DNA of 64,000 nucleotides from Pieris napi. Lineage: Eukaryota; Arthropoda; Insecta; Lepidoptera; Pieridae. The first letter of the stretch is position 1. The number at the start of each line of letters is the position of its first letter. The position numbers were made by a program, and so were the translations under genes. The stretch covers positions 461,501-525,500 of the forward strand of contig NC_062242.1 of the NCBI RefSeq assembly GCF_905475465.1. Direction: 5' to 3'. This document shows positions 10,933 to 22,462 of the stretch, in pieces. Under the pieces are notes generated by a model. It did not search any database. It saw nothing but the letters and a program-made list of their open reading frames with translations, and was not told where the DNA came from.

Positions 10933-12801
10933 TTATTTATTTTTTTTTTTTTGTATATTCGCCATCTGCAATCAGTGCTTTCACTTTTAGCAAATATGTT
11001 GGATGCTTATCTCGTTCGGAGTGTGTCCTCCAGTGAGAACATCTACTCATAATTCTTCACATTATAGAATGTCTTTTCGCTTAAGGCGTTTAACATAGCT
11101 CTGCATCGTGAGCTGTCGTGCAAGGGCATTGGGGTGGGTTGCTAGCCGTTCCCTGTATCTGGTCTTGATATTAGTTATTTCTTCTCTCACTGTGAGCATT
11201 CCCAGGTGTTCGTGGATCTCAGCATTAGTCACATACCAGGGGACATTACTGATGGTCCGGAGAATAATGTTCTGCATTCTTTGTATGCGCATGATGGAGG
11301 AGTTACAAGCACTACCCCATAGTTGAAGGCCGTATATCCATACAGGTTTCAGGATCGACTTGTACACTAGTAGTTTATTGTCTACAGACAGTTTGCTGTT
11401 TCGGCCTAGCAACCACAGGTAGCTTTTATATCTAATATTCAGTTCATCTCGCTTCTTTTTGATGTGATCATTCCATGTCATACGCCTATCAAGATGAAGA
11501 CCAAGGTATCTGACACAATTCCGGTGAGGAAGGGTGGTATTTCCTACCTTCACTGAGGGGCAATTGCCTTTGCATAGGGTGTAGGTAACCTGTACCGATT
11601 TCGATGTACTAGTTTTGATCCGCCAGTTTTGAAGCCATTTAGTTGTATCATCTAGGCCTTTCTGTAGGATTTTTGAGGCTATTACTGGGTCCTTGTGACT
11701 TGCCAGGATAGCGGTATCGTCTGCGAACGTGGCTGTAGTTATGGTACTTGAACAAGGCAGGTCAGCTGTGAATATAGTGTAGAGTACCGGACCCAACACT
11801 GACCCCTGTGGTACGCCAGCTTTTATTTCAAAGAAATCTGATGTTGTTTCTCCTTCTTTGACCTAGAATAATCTTCCCGAGAGATATGAATGAAATATCA
11901 AAAAGTAGCAGTGTGGAAGATAACTTTTTAATTTACATAGCAGGCCCTTGTGCCAGACTCTATCAAAGGCCTGTTGTATATCCAGGAACACTGCAGCACA
12001 GTATTCTTTTTCTTCCAGTGTCTTTCTTATCTTGTCGCAGACTCTATGAACCTGTTCCACCGTAGAGTGTTGCTGTCTGAAGCCGAACTGATGGCTGGGT
12101 ATGGTGCCTTTTTCAGATAAGATCGGAAGAATACGTCGAAGAAGTAGTTTTTCGAAAACTTTTGATAGTATCGGAAGCAAACTTATAGGTCTATAAGATG
12201 TGACTTCGTTTGGTGGTTTTCCGTCTTTATATATCATTATTATTTGAGATACTTTCCATATATCTGGGAAATGTTGGACTCTTAATATCCCATTACATAG
12301 TGTGGTAATGTACGTTACGGCTTTTCGGGGCAGTTGTGTAATTATTTCTTTGGTTATAAGGTCGAAGCCCGGTGCTTTTCTATCCTTTAGTTCCCTTATA
12401 ACTCTCCAAACTTCCCGTACTGACACAGGTTTTGGTGGTAGATTCATTTGAAGGTCTTGGTTTAGTGTTGTGTCCACTTGGTCATCAAACTTATCGTCTA
12501 CGGAATCATTTGGGCAGAATACTTTTGACAGGTGTTTAGCAAATAGGTCTGCTTTTTGCTGTGGTTTTCTCACCCATCCTTCAGCACACTTTAAGGGTGG
12601 TTTAGCAGCTTGTGGTCTGTCGAAACTTTTGGTTATTTTCCAGAGCGAGTAGTTTGTAGACTCTGTAGCAGTTAGGCTTTCTAGCTTTGCTTGGAATGAG
12701 TTATCATGCCAATTTTGCAATAGTGACTTGAGATCTTCTGCAGCTCTGTTAAGGTTGGTTTTGTCCACAGTAAGCCTACTTAAGTGCCAAATTCTTCGAC
12801 A
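10933..12801 (-). mobile_element. 5'-truncated Jockey-like non-LTR retrotransposon
   Basis: An insertion of about 1.87 kb read on the minus strand. It starts (5') at 12801 inside the reverse transcriptase ORF and has no endonuclease domain. It ends (3') with a 13-A run followed by TAAATAA at 10933-10952. A 3'UTR of about 100 nt separates the ORF stop (11062-11064) from the tail. The element sits exactly between two identical 164-bp repeats. 5' truncation and a 3' A-tail are hallmarks of target-primed reverse transcription. The TFADDTAILA and AGVPQGSVLGP motifs place it in or near the Jockey clade. Confidence 0.9.
11062..12801 (-). pseudogene. Reverse transcriptase ORF with one in-frame stop
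   Basis: Reading from 12801 in one continuous frame, the sequence is open from the element's 5' edge. The only break is a single TAG at 11863-11865; the ORF then stays in frame to its own stop at 11062. Visible reverse transcriptase signatures, in order: SYRPISLLPILSKVFEKLLL, HQFGFRQQHSTVEQ, FLDIQQAFDRVWHKGLL, SYLSGRLF, the stop, AGVPQGSVLGPVLYTIF, TFADDTAILASHKDP (the catalytic F-A-D-D), and a C-terminal YLGLHLD...WNDHI region. The stop falls between GRLF and VKEGETTS, a place where Jockey ORFs normally read through, so it is a point mutation. The N-terminal endonuclease is absent by truncation. The element cannot be autonomous. Confidence 0.9.
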
Positions 12802-12965
12802 TACATAATATTTTGTTATATAATTAGAGCTATTGTGGATGTTGAACTTCTTGTAAGCTATAGACCATTTTTTGCGAACTCGGTATTTTGACAGTACGAG
12901 TACCTACCAAGTTTATATATCATAGAAGCAGTTGCGACTTTAAAAAAGCATCCAAAATGATTTAT
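12802..12965 (+). repeat. Right copy of the perfect 164-bp direct repeat
   Basis: Base-for-base identical to 10769-10932, with the match ending abruptly at both sides (c versus a on the left, t versus a on the right). It directly abuts the truncated 5' end of the retrotransposon. Confidence 0.9.
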
Positions 12966-13420
12966 AGCATTTGAAGAAACTTGGCTATATCTACCGAGGG
13001 ATTCAACACGGCTGTGGGTGCCGGCATGTTGCACCACGGTATATTTAAAAAAGTGTTACGCTATGGCTATCAAACTATTTATTCACCTTCGCAGAAGTTA
13101 TAGATCATTGCCGTGTAATGCTTTCAAGGGGAAAGTGATTAAATTTTTAAAGGCAAAGGTGTGGTTTTTTATCCAATCAATTATTTTAATTAATCAATTT
13201 GAATGTACCACTTTCTTTGCAAATGAACGACTTATTATCACTAACATACAGATGGATCAATTTATATAGAAAAATTGCGCAAATTCATGAATATGACATA
13301 GTGTAACAACGGTATCATTATTTATTCCAACTAGCTAACAGAAAAGTAAAAATTAAATGAATTAAATCGCAGTTATGTTGCGGCATATACTAAGCAGTTA
13401 AAAAATATGAAAAATAAAGC
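12966..13420. other. Unassigned intergenic DNA
   Basis: A weak open frame on + (13018-13269) has no family resemblance. Nothing else was seen. Confidence 0.35.
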
Positions 13421-13422
13421 AC

Positions 13423-13506
13423 ACGAGAGTTAGCTTAGTGGGCAGGCGCTCCTCTCAACGCTGAGATTGTGGATTCGAGCCACAGCTATGATCAAGGGTT
13501 TTTTTT
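13423..13506 (+). repeat. tRNA-like pol III unit (SINE head or tRNA relic)
   Basis: An A-box-like TAGCTTAGTGG (13431-13441), a B-box-like GGATTCGAGCC (13471-13481) and a run of eight Ts (13499-13506) are spaced as in a tRNA gene. A perfect T-arm can be drawn: TGTGG stem, ATTCGAG loop, CCACA stem. I could not fold a convincing anticodon arm or acceptor stem, so a functional tRNA is unlikely. It is unlike the other two SINE families here. Confidence 0.55.
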
Positions 13507-13937
13507 AACTCTCCGTGTGTGTGTGTATAGCAGTATGGCGGGTCCTTAGGTATTTTCGGAACTGCTACGAACGCTTAATGTATTAAATTTGATAAATATT
13601 AAAATGCAACATGCTGAATGAACTACAAAAAATGATCCTTTAGTTATTCTTAAAAAAACACGCTATCGTCATCGTCTGATACAAAGAAGATTCATATGGC
13701 TCACATATTTCTGGTGTATCAAAACAATTTGGACTTACAGTCCAGTGTTTACAATTTGTTGTCATTCTTGAACCATTAACGATTAGTCGAGGACGACGAA
13801 CGAGGCGAACCACCTAAACTATTAATCATCAAATAATTACTTGAAGCAATTGTTTCTTATTTCCCGGCATAAAAATTCACTGAAACAAAACGCAACGTTT
13901 TATTATACACTCAACCATTTATGGACTATGATAATAA

Positions 13938-14110
13938 TAAAGCCCGTTTATTTCCAACCTATACAAATGCTACTCGATATTCCAATCCAGAAAACCTTCA
14001 CGGGTAAAGGCCTCCTTGAGCCTTTTCCAAATATCCATGGCTTTCTTTCTCCATTCGCTTCTATATCTTCTCTACACTCTTTTTAAGGTGCCCTCTTCTC
14101 CTTCTACCCT
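13938..14110 (-). mobile_element. 3' end of an RTE-type retrotransposon with (TTA)n tail, copy 2
   Basis: The minus strand reads WRKKAMDIWKRLKEAFTREG (RTE C-terminus: ..W.KLEEAFT..G), then a short 3'UTR ending AAATAAACGGGCTTTATTAT. The same end sequence and trinucleotide tail occur at 16973-17215. Confidence 0.6.
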
Positions 14111-14355
14111 TAGTCTTTTCCATTTCTGTATATACATTATAATTGTGGCAATTTTATGATATTCTTCTATCAATAGCTCTTGTACAATTGGGAAACGATA
14201 TTTAGATAATATAATCAATTGTGTAATACATTTTAGCGTCTCTATAATATTCTAATGATATGCCAATCAAGGCTTAAACATAAATAACAAATGAACAGCG
14301 TGCAATAAGAGCAAATGTCGTTACGACTAGGACCGGTAGCTTGACTTTTAGGTGG
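14111..14355. other. Intergenic DNA upstream of gene 4
   Basis: No gene or repeat recognised. Confidence 0.35.
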
Positions 14356-14358
14356 TGA

Positions 14359-14425
14359 TCCACCTTGACATTGAGAGGAAAGCCCGTAGGCGATGGGCGT
14401 GAGTTTAATATGAGTATATAAGCAT
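14359..14425 (+). promoter_or_regulatory. Promoter of gene 4 with conserved ACCTTGACATTGA element and TATA box
   Basis: TCCACCTTGACATTGA at 14359-14374 is the same 16-mer as upstream of gene 3 (one difference). A TATA box, GAGTATATAAGC, is at about 14412-14423. The ATG follows at 14476. Confidence 0.65.
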
Positions 14426-14475
14426 ATACATTTGGTTCTAAAATTATTCCTTCGACAGCAACGGATCTGAGAAAC

Positions 14476-15579
14476 ATGTACTCCAAGGTGTGTACTCGTA
14501 CAGTTTTTTGTGATGGATTCAGTGAAAAAAGAAAGTTGAAATTTAAATATTTCAAGAACACAAGTTTTTTAAAACTTTTAACATAAGATTACCGAAAGAA
14601 ATAAGTCTATACCTTAACTAATGGCTAGACATTTCTGCGTCTGTTTTCCTAAAAAATTATCACTGATTGATTTCTATTGATTATAAGTGTAAACGCTATT
14701 GTAAGGTAAATTACCAACGTGTTTGCAGTACGGCTTAATTAATAACTCAATTTTTTTTCGTTATAGGTGATAGTCTTCCTATGCGCTGCGGGCATTGCGA
14801 CCGCTGGCAACTTGCTCCATGCCCCTCTCGCTTACACCGCTCCAGTCTCTTCTGTATCCTACTCTTCCCAGACAACATCCCATGCTGCGCCAGCATTAAG
14901 CTATTCTAGCCCAGTTCTCGCTAAGACGTATAATGCACCTGCTTACACTACCTACCAAGCACCTGCATACGCCACCTACAGCGCTGCCCCAGCCTACTCA
15001 ACCTACCATGCTGCTCCCGTTGCCAAGGTTCTCTCCCCGGCTGTGTCCTACTCTTCTGTATCTCAATACGCTCCATCTGTGTCAACCTACGCCGCTGCCG
15101 CTCCTGCCGTTTACGCCGCCGCTCCTGCCTACTCTACCTACCACACTGCTCCCGTAGCAACTGTTGCCAAGACTCTGTCTCCAGCCGTGTCATACTCATC
15201 TGTGTCACACTCTAAGACTGTGTCTACCCCAGCAGTCGCAACCTACGCCGCTGCCGCTCCTGCCGTTTACGCCGCTGCTCCTGCATATTCTACCTACCAC
15301 GCTGCGCCCGTAGCAACCGTAACGAAGACCTTGTCCCCAGCTGTGTCGTATTCATCTGTATCTGCTCCCGCTGTAGCAACTTACGCTGCCGCCGCTCCAG
15401 CACTCTACGCGTCTCCAGCCGTAGCTACTTACCACGCTGCCCCCGTGGTGACCAAGACAATCGCCACTCCCGTTGCCTACCATGCTGCTCCCATTGTCAA
15501 ATCTGCCATCACATACTCAGCTGCCCCAGCTGTGTCCCACGTCTCATATGCTGGTTTAGGAGCACAGTATGGCTGGTAA
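14476..15579 (+). CDS. AAPA/AAPV-type cuticular protein, gene 4
   Basis: Exon 1 is 14476-14487 (MYSK), exon 2 is 14767-15579, phase 0 (GTGTGT donor, GTTATAG acceptor). The product is about 274 aa. The signal peptide is MYSKVIVFLCAAGIATA, and the mature chain starts GNLLHAPLAYTAPVSSVSYS. A module of roughly 40-45 residues is repeated two to three times: VATYAAAAPAVYAAAPAYST, then YH.APVAT..KTLSPAVSY, then SSVS. One copy of it in gene 3 explains most of the length difference between the two proteins. The tail is AVSHVSYAGLGAQYGW. This is a secreted structural cuticle protein. No enzymatic or chitin-binding (R&R) domain is visible. Confidence 0.9.
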
Positions 15580-16967
15580 AAATCATTTATCAAGCAGTGT
15601 TGTTACGTGTTTGTTGTAAAATACTTAAATTGTACAAAGTAGAATATATTAAAAGTATGAGAATATATGTATTTGTCTTTTATAATTTTTAACTTATGTA
15701 CTCGTAAATTAACATTCTATAAAAATCCAAGGATTTGCTAAAAAAATCCTCAAAATTATTATATTCATTTCAAATTGAATTAACTACGTGGAGACTTGTG
15801 AATTACTTAATTGATAATATTTAAATTATTATCTGATAAAAATTTGTAACTAAATCAACAAACAAATTTAATAAAAAAATCAAACACGAAATAAAAAATA
15901 TAAGGTGTTAATTAGGAAAAACAAGCTAAAGAATATTTACAAAATAAAAGACTAATTATTATTTTCACTAACAAATAGAAGAACTTTGGTCATTAAACGG
16001 ACAGTAAAAAAAGGTCCGTTTACGTATGCCATTCGTTGATTAACCTAATAAATTTTTATACAGAACTAGACACACGTATAACATTCAAAAGCGTGAAAGA
16101 TGAAAGGTCACTTTGAAAATGCTCGCAATCAGACATATTTTCTATTTTTTTAAACCTCTTTAGTTCATCTACATACAATATACGTAGGCATCTGCTAGAA
16201 CGCAGAACCACGGGCGTCGTTAACGATAAGCATATATTCGAATAGACCGAGATTCGTACCTTGAATTACTCCAGATTGAGGACAATACGGCGCAGACTCA
16301 TGGTTTTTGTAATCTACATACTGTTTTCTTTACTTTACTTAGTTTTGGTCTATAGCCGACCTTCTAGTCTAGTGTTAAACGCTTTTTTACGTCCAGTTAA
16401 ACTAAGTCAAGTTGATCCCTAGCATCCAAATAAGCATCAAATACGTCATTGAGTCCAGCGGACTCGTAGTCGTAGTTATACTACGTCTTGGTCAAAATCC
16501 TTATTATTCCTAACCCAATAAATTAAACAAAAAAAATCCAAAACCTTTGCCAACCTTGACTTTACAGCTATACATATAATCGCTTGCATCCGGTCTTGAG
16601 ATTTCCTTTAAAAGGGGTTCAGGTAACCCTATTGGTTTTCCATTGTGCTGGGTTAATATTTCACTTTAAACTAACTGCCAACTTAATTATTAATAAACTG
16701 AATAAGTTAGGTAAGTCAGTTAAATGCTATTCACATGAAAATTAAAAAATATAACAAAACGATTTGTAAAAGAATAAAGGTTTAAACATTGTATGAAATT
16801 TAATATAAAATAAGGTTATTGATTCACCTTCGTGATGAATCAAGAACCTTTTGATATTCAATAGTTACTGCTTCCTTGTCCAAAAATAATTTCTCTTAAT
16901 AGAGAGTTGCATATGCAAACTTGGTAGAGAAAAGAAAACCTGGATGACTAAAGATAAGAATGGAGTT
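15580..16967. other. Intergenic DNA after gene 4
   Basis: AT-rich, no supported genes. Nothing repeated elsewhere in the window was noticed. Confidence 0.4.
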
Positions 16968-16972
16968 TAATA

Positions 16973-17215
16973 ATAATAATAAAAGCCCGTTTAATTTCTA
17001 ATCATTACAAAAGTAGAATATACAGCTTATATTTGTTATATACATTTTTTTCTTGTTACCCTAATATCCTACCTTCCTTCAGCACCGTCAGGCTTTTCCA
17101 GCTTATCCAAATAAATCTATACATACATAGCTTTCTTGGTCCATTCGCTACCCTGCTAACGCTTCTATTTCTTCTTTCCACCTTTTTTTGGATGGAGTTT
17201 ACAAGGAGGTTTGTC
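16973..17215 (-). mobile_element. 3' end of an RTE-type retrotransposon with (TTA)n tail, copy 3
   Basis: On the minus strand KKRWKEEIEALAG, then a frame break, matches the RTE C-terminal KRRW..DI...AG pattern. The 3'UTR ends TTAAACGGGCTTTTATTATT, as in the copy at 13938. Frame disruptions show it is dead. Confidence 0.6.
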
Positions 17216-17926
17216 ATATTTGTAATTGATAATGATAATGACGCAAAGAAATCTCAAGAGAAAAGGCAAGAAATAAAAAAATCTAAATAATGACCATTAA
17301 TAGTAACTACCAAGCCATAGTTAAAAACTTTACATTAAAAATAGATTAAGACACAATGTTTCATAATTAATATTAAAAGAAGTAATAAACTAAAAATGAG
17401 GTCATATTAACAATAACTTTTAATTTAGTTTCAAAAATAGGCAACATTACACAAAGAACTTTGGAACTATCTTCCAGTTTTACTCACACGACGCTAAGAG
17501 TACCTACACGCGTGCAAAACTTAAAACAACAATGGTTTCCTCGTCATTTGTAGTCTTTTGTTAAGCCAGAATTTGTTGGCGCCTAAAGTTTTATTCCTTG
17601 CAATTGTGCTTTATTACACTTTCTTTTTCAAAAGAAAAGAGTTGCAATTGTTATCCTCGAACAAGTAAAAGATTTCTTATGATGACACCAATTATTTAGT
17701 TATTTATTTGGGAAACGCTGAGATATCGAAATGATTTTGATCGATTACATTAGCACCTCATTTTTTTTCTGAAGTAGATTCATTGGAATTATAAATAAAA
17801 AGTTAAAAGATATAATTTCATGTTTCATTTATTTAACACAATTTTCTCATATAATATACAGTCAATGGTTTATATTACGCTCTAGTGATTAGATAATTTA
17901 TGTACATAATAAAATGCTTTGGTAGT
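17216..17926. other. Intergenic DNA and 3' flank of gene 5
   Basis: A minus-strand AATAAA for gene 5 is present at about 17828-17833. No other feature was recognised. Confidence 0.4.
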
Positions 17927-18776
17927 TTACCACCCGTGGGCTCCCAGGCCTCCGTAGCCTCCGTAGGCTACTGCTGGCGCTGCGGCGTACGTGGAGTAAG
18001 CTGGAGCGGAAGCATAGGTCGAGTAAGCTGGGGCGGCAGCATAGGTGGAGTAAGATGGGGCGGCAGCATAGGTGGTGTAAGATGGGGCAGCAGCGTAGGA
18101 AGAGTAAGCTGGGGCAGCAGCGTAGGAGGTGTAAGCTGGGGCAGCAGCGTAAGTAGCGATGGGAGACGATTGGGTTGCCACAGAAGAATATGACACTGAA
18201 GGAGCAGCGATGCGGGCTACTGGTGCAGCATACGACGTAAGAGCAGGAGCAGCGTAAGTCCTCGTTACTAAAGGAGCAGCAGCGGCATAGGTCCGCGCGT
18301 AAACTGGGGTAGCGGCATAAGTCCTGGCAATTGGAGCTGCGTATGTTCTGGCTACCACAGGAGCGGCTGCGGCATAAGAGACAGGCGCTACGTGAGACTG
18401 CACTGACTGGTATGAAACACTGGCTGCGGGCGCGGAGTAGGCGGCTACAGCTGGGGCAGCGTAGGATCTCGCATATGTGGCTACAGGTGCAGCGTAAGAA
18501 GCCACAGGAGCTGCGGCGTAGGTGGCCACTGGGGCCGCTGCGTATCCAGCCACGGGACCACCGTGAGATGTGGTGGTGTGTGTGCTGTAGGATACCGAAG
18601 TAGCCGGGGAGCTGTAGGCCACAGCTGGAGCTCCGGCATATAAGTTACCAGCGGAAGCAATGCCCGCGGCGCACAGGAAGATCAAAACCTGAAATAAGAA
18701 AAAAATTAAGAAAAAATAATACCAAAACTTCACACAAAAGGCTGGTTAAAGCTTCATGTAATACCTTGGAATACAT
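17927..18776 (-). CDS. AAPA/AAPV-type cuticular protein, gene 5
   Basis: On the minus strand: exon 1 is 18765-18776 (MYSK), exon 2 is 17927-18688, phase 0 (GTATTAC donor, CTTATTTCAG acceptor). The product is about 257 aa. The signal peptide is MYSKVLIFLCAAGIASA, then GNLYAGAPAVAYSSPATSVS. The central part has VARTYAAPIARTYAATPVYA-type Arg-containing repeats, unlike genes 3 and 4. The C-terminal third is a run of (AYSTYAAAP)-like 8-10 residue repeats. The tail is GGYGGLGAHGW, so it lacks the SHVSY part but keeps the GLGA.GW ending. It is the first gene of the inverted half of the cluster. A TATA box (TATAAAAG, 18827-18834) lies upstream. It is a structural cuticle protein by family resemblance. 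Confidence 0.9.
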
Positions 18777-18826
18777 GATAGGGTTGAGTTAGGTTTACTT
18801 TGTGACTCCAAAAGCACACGCATTCA

Positions 18827-18834
18827 CTTTTATA
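18827..18834 (-). promoter_or_regulatory. TATA box of cuticular gene 5
   Basis: TATAAAAG on the minus strand, about 50 bp before the ATG. No ACCTTGAC element was found upstream. Confidence 0.6.
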
Positions 18835-18839
18835 CCAAT

Positions 18840-20090
18840 CTGTACAAACTGGTATCCAATCCTGAGTTAAGTTTTGTGCAACATGTGGGGCAACGAATGT
18901 TATCGAAAAATAATTGCTCAGATCTGGCAATAAGGGTTAGTTTGCTCGGTTAATATTTACAATTCTTTGCTTAGATCCTGTCCGTATAAAGTGTAACAAT
19001 GTCAGGGCGAAGCTACACCCAATCTCCCATTAATATGTGTACTAGATTCTATTTAATAGAAATAGCGTTTATAAACGTTGACTATGAAAGTTGCAATTGA
19101 ATTACAAATATCTGACCTGTTTTCAGCATGTAATGTGAGAATTTTTTTTTCATTTGATTTTCGTTTTGAGAACCGCATAATAGAGGCAACATACTACAAT
19201 TTATAAAATAAAACTACACCCTTCCTATGCTTTTGGACTACAATTAATTTATATTCATTGTAGTGGTTTATCATGGTAATTTTAAAGCTTTTATTAGAAT
19301 ACTAGCAACTGTCCGTGACAACGTATGCAAACAGCTATCTATAAATTAGTTTCTTAAGTTTTTATATTTATCCACCAAAACTTATAAAATACATTTTGTG
19401 ATTGATTGATACTAAGCAACTAAATTAATTTACAATGTTTCAATCAAGAAGGTATAGTTGACAACCTACTTGTAAATAAAAATATGAAAACGAAATTAAG
19501 AAGTGTTCCTACAGCTCTCACAGTAATGGACTATTTTGGTTCCTATTTCTTCATATTCATTTCTTGTGATTTTGATTTGGTTTGACTAGCTAGAACACGA
19601 TTTGCAGATTCCAGTGAAATTTTTAAGACAAAGACTGGGAATTCAACGTTCTCTGATTTGATATCTCTACTTACCAACTTATTTTAAAAGCGAAATTATC
19701 TGTCAGTCGGATTCAGCTCTGAGGAACACATTTTAATGAAATTTGGTATAGGGGTTGGGTTTGACATAAAGGATTAAAGTTTGTATGGAAGGTCGTTAAT
19801 GTCATTACTTCAAAGATTAAACTTTGTATTTATGCAACGAATATTCTTATTCTATAAATAAATATTGTTTTGCCGTGTTTGGAATTTTGAACCATATAAG
19901 GATGAAATTGGAGATGGAAATTAATTTATTTATTTACACTTATAGCAATAAATAATTAAAAGTTTATTCATGACAAATAGGTTGTGACAAAATTCATATA
20001 TCGCTTGTGTTGTGGGTAAATAGATAACAATTAGTAATCCTACATGGTAGATGTTTAAAACAGTTTCTTTAAAACAATTAGATAAAGTAG
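18840..20090. other. Intergenic DNA between the two minus-strand cuticular genes (left part)
   Basis: No supported gene. Confidence 0.35.
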
Positions 20091-20099
20091 TAAAACTTC

Positions 20100-20225
20100 G
20101 TTGCAAGAAATACACTAAAATTAAAATAAGTTTATAAAAAAGAGGGCAACTGGCGGCCTTATCCCTTTCTAGCATTCTAGCAACCTCTTCCAGGCCACCG
20201 TGAGGAAAAATTAAAGAAGGTGAGC
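20100..20225 (+). repeat. Short dispersed repeat (GGCGGCCTTAT family), copy 1
   Basis: Shares AATTAAAATAA, the TGGCGGCCTTATC core and a CTCTTCC-type end with 21010-21095, in the same orientation. It is probably the end of a dispersed element; the family was not identified. Confidence 0.5.
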
Positions 20226-21009
20226 GCAAGAAGTGCAATTTATATTAGTGTAAAGTGAAAGATCAAACAAATATGTTTGCTATGACTACTAAGTACTATT
20301 AATATGTATTAGAAACATTTTCAAAGTAATTTGTATCTACAAATATTATGATGATAGATTTTAAAATAAGAAACATAATTACTCTTTACGTATCCAGCTG
20401 TTATTTTTTCATTGCGAACATTAGCTTGTTTTACCATACACTAACGCCGCTACAATAATTTTAAGGGCAATTCATAAAACAGTAAATTTTGATAAACTTA
20501 TTTTTCATTTTTCTTTTTAAAAAAATAGGTCTTTTGCCGCAAATCTTTTTTTGGATATAAGATACCTATGCTGGTTATTATCTCGATATTTTCTTTTAAC
20601 ATACATGCGAGTGTTAATTGCGCATATATAATGAAAAATCCATTGGTGCTCAGTCATGATTAGAATGCACGACCTCGGTGTTGAGAATACACTTATAATA
20701 TGACACATCATTTGATTTAACGCAACGCGTATTAGCGGAAGTTTCCGATTCCCTTTCCTGACTGAACCATAATTCGTGTAGAAACCTGATAGCCTTCAAA
20801 AATATAACCAATGAAACGCTAATCTGTGTAGGACTAATTAAAATTTGGCAAAAATTTCAAAGGAACATAACAAGTTGCATCTTCAATCGCCTACCTCATT
20901 CCAATCTCATTCAGTGCTTCATTAAATTTCTTTGTTTAATTCCTACAGATTTTTAAATTATTTATATAAACCTCCATGGACTGTATACCATTACTTATGT
21001 ACACTTCAT

Positions 21010-21100
21010 TGCAAGAAAAACAGTACAATTAAAATAATTAAATAAAAAGAAACCAATGGTGGCCTTATCGCTTCGAGCGATCTCTTTTCATTTTTCTCCT
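21010..21100 (+). repeat. Short dispersed repeat (GGCGGCCTTAT family), copy 2
   Basis: Matches 20100-20225: a CAAGAAA..ACA lead, AATTAAAATAA, then GGTGGCCTTATCGCTTCGAG with the GCGATCTCTT end. The two copies are about 900 bp apart. Confidence 0.5.
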
Positions 21101-21404
21101 ATTTATTGAGATATCTGAGTAAAAGTCTACACTAGACAAGTCTATGCAAATAATATCATATGCAAAATCATCGGCTTCGCTATTTAAAGCGCGACCAACA
21201 AAAATATTTTAAAAATATACAATTAGTTTCTTAGTTATTAATTTAATTAACAAATATTTTGTCTGGTCTAACAGACCTATTTCTATCTATTTATGTGATC
21301 TATTTCTATTTTTATATAGGTATCACAAGAGCAAGCAATTTATTTTTAATAATGTTTACCTCTATGTAAGCGAGTCAACAATTTACGAGAGAAAGAAATC
21401 CTTT

Positions 21405-21985
21405 TAAACTCAAACTCAAAATAACTTTATTGATATAGGTAAACCAGTACACTTATGAACGTCAGAAAAGTTCGTCAGAATTAGTTACATTTACTACCAA
21501 TTCGCAAGTCAAGGGCGTAGAGTGGGCAAGAAGAACTGGCAAGAAACTTTCCGCCACTCTTTTTAATCGCTAAGTTTTCAGTTATACAAATTGTTTGAAC
21601 TGGAGCAAATCAATCCCATGGATTAGGATCATTTAAATATTCGTCAAATTTATAAAAAGGTTTCTTGATTAATTTACGTTTAACGAGAGCTTAGAATTTA
21701 TTTAGTGATAATTCTCTAATTTCGCTTGGGAGTTTGTTGGAAAAACAAATTCCATATAAGGATTGGTTTATCTTCTGGAGCCTGGTTGGTCGTACGCTCA
21801 AATTAGTCCACTTTTGAGTATTATACTGGTGAATGTCCGTTTGTTTTTAATGAGGCTTCAAGAATATATTGACCAGACCATATATTTCAGATAAAGAAGA
21901 TGGATAGATCTTTTGGACTATGTTTTCTGTTACCACGGAATGCCTTCCTAGCTTAAACACGAAAGGAGTCACAAGTTGTTCTTTT
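21405..21985. repeat. Dispersed repeat, copy 1 (matched inverted at 34520-34760)
   Basis: The segment around 21512-21570 (AAGGGCGTAGAGTGGGCAAG ... CCACTCTTTTTAATCGC) is the reverse complement of 34590-34650 with a few changes. ACTTATGAACGTCA and TAACTTTATTGATATAGG also match near 34700-34745. It is probably part of a non-LTR or DNA element; no intact ORF remains. Confidence 0.6.
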
Positions 21986-22462
21986 CAGAAATTAAAATTC
22001 CATATTCTATTTAGAAATATTAATTAAAGATACTAAACACATTTCCGTTATTTATTAACCTTTTTATTATCTTTAATATTCATCACGTTAAGGCCAATAT
22101 CCCAACTGCGAGAATGAATTATTGTCAGAAGATATTTAACATGAAATATTTAGCTTCAAAATTGCGGTATTTTACTAAAAAACACATGCTCCACATTTTT
22201 CAAAGTATGTATTTAACATTGCCGAGATATAATCACAACAATTATAAGGTAATTTCTCAGATATTTTGTCGTTGCTTCTGATTATGAACCAAAAACGACA
22301 TTATAGTTTTGTATGGATTACATGAGTATAGATAGATAGTATAGATATATTATGATTGTTATAGGTAGTGTTATTAAAATATAATCAATAGACAAGTATC
22401 AATGGCAAGATTTTATTAAATCATATTTTATTTACACAACAACTTCTATAATTTGATTCAGT
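21986..22462. other. 3' flank of cuticular gene 6
   Basis: AT-rich, no features beyond the gene 6 3'UTR. Confidence 0.35.

Noticed and set aside
13423..13506. Functional tRNA gene
   Set aside because: The T-arm is perfect, but I could not form a standard anticodon stem-loop or a 7-bp acceptor stem.
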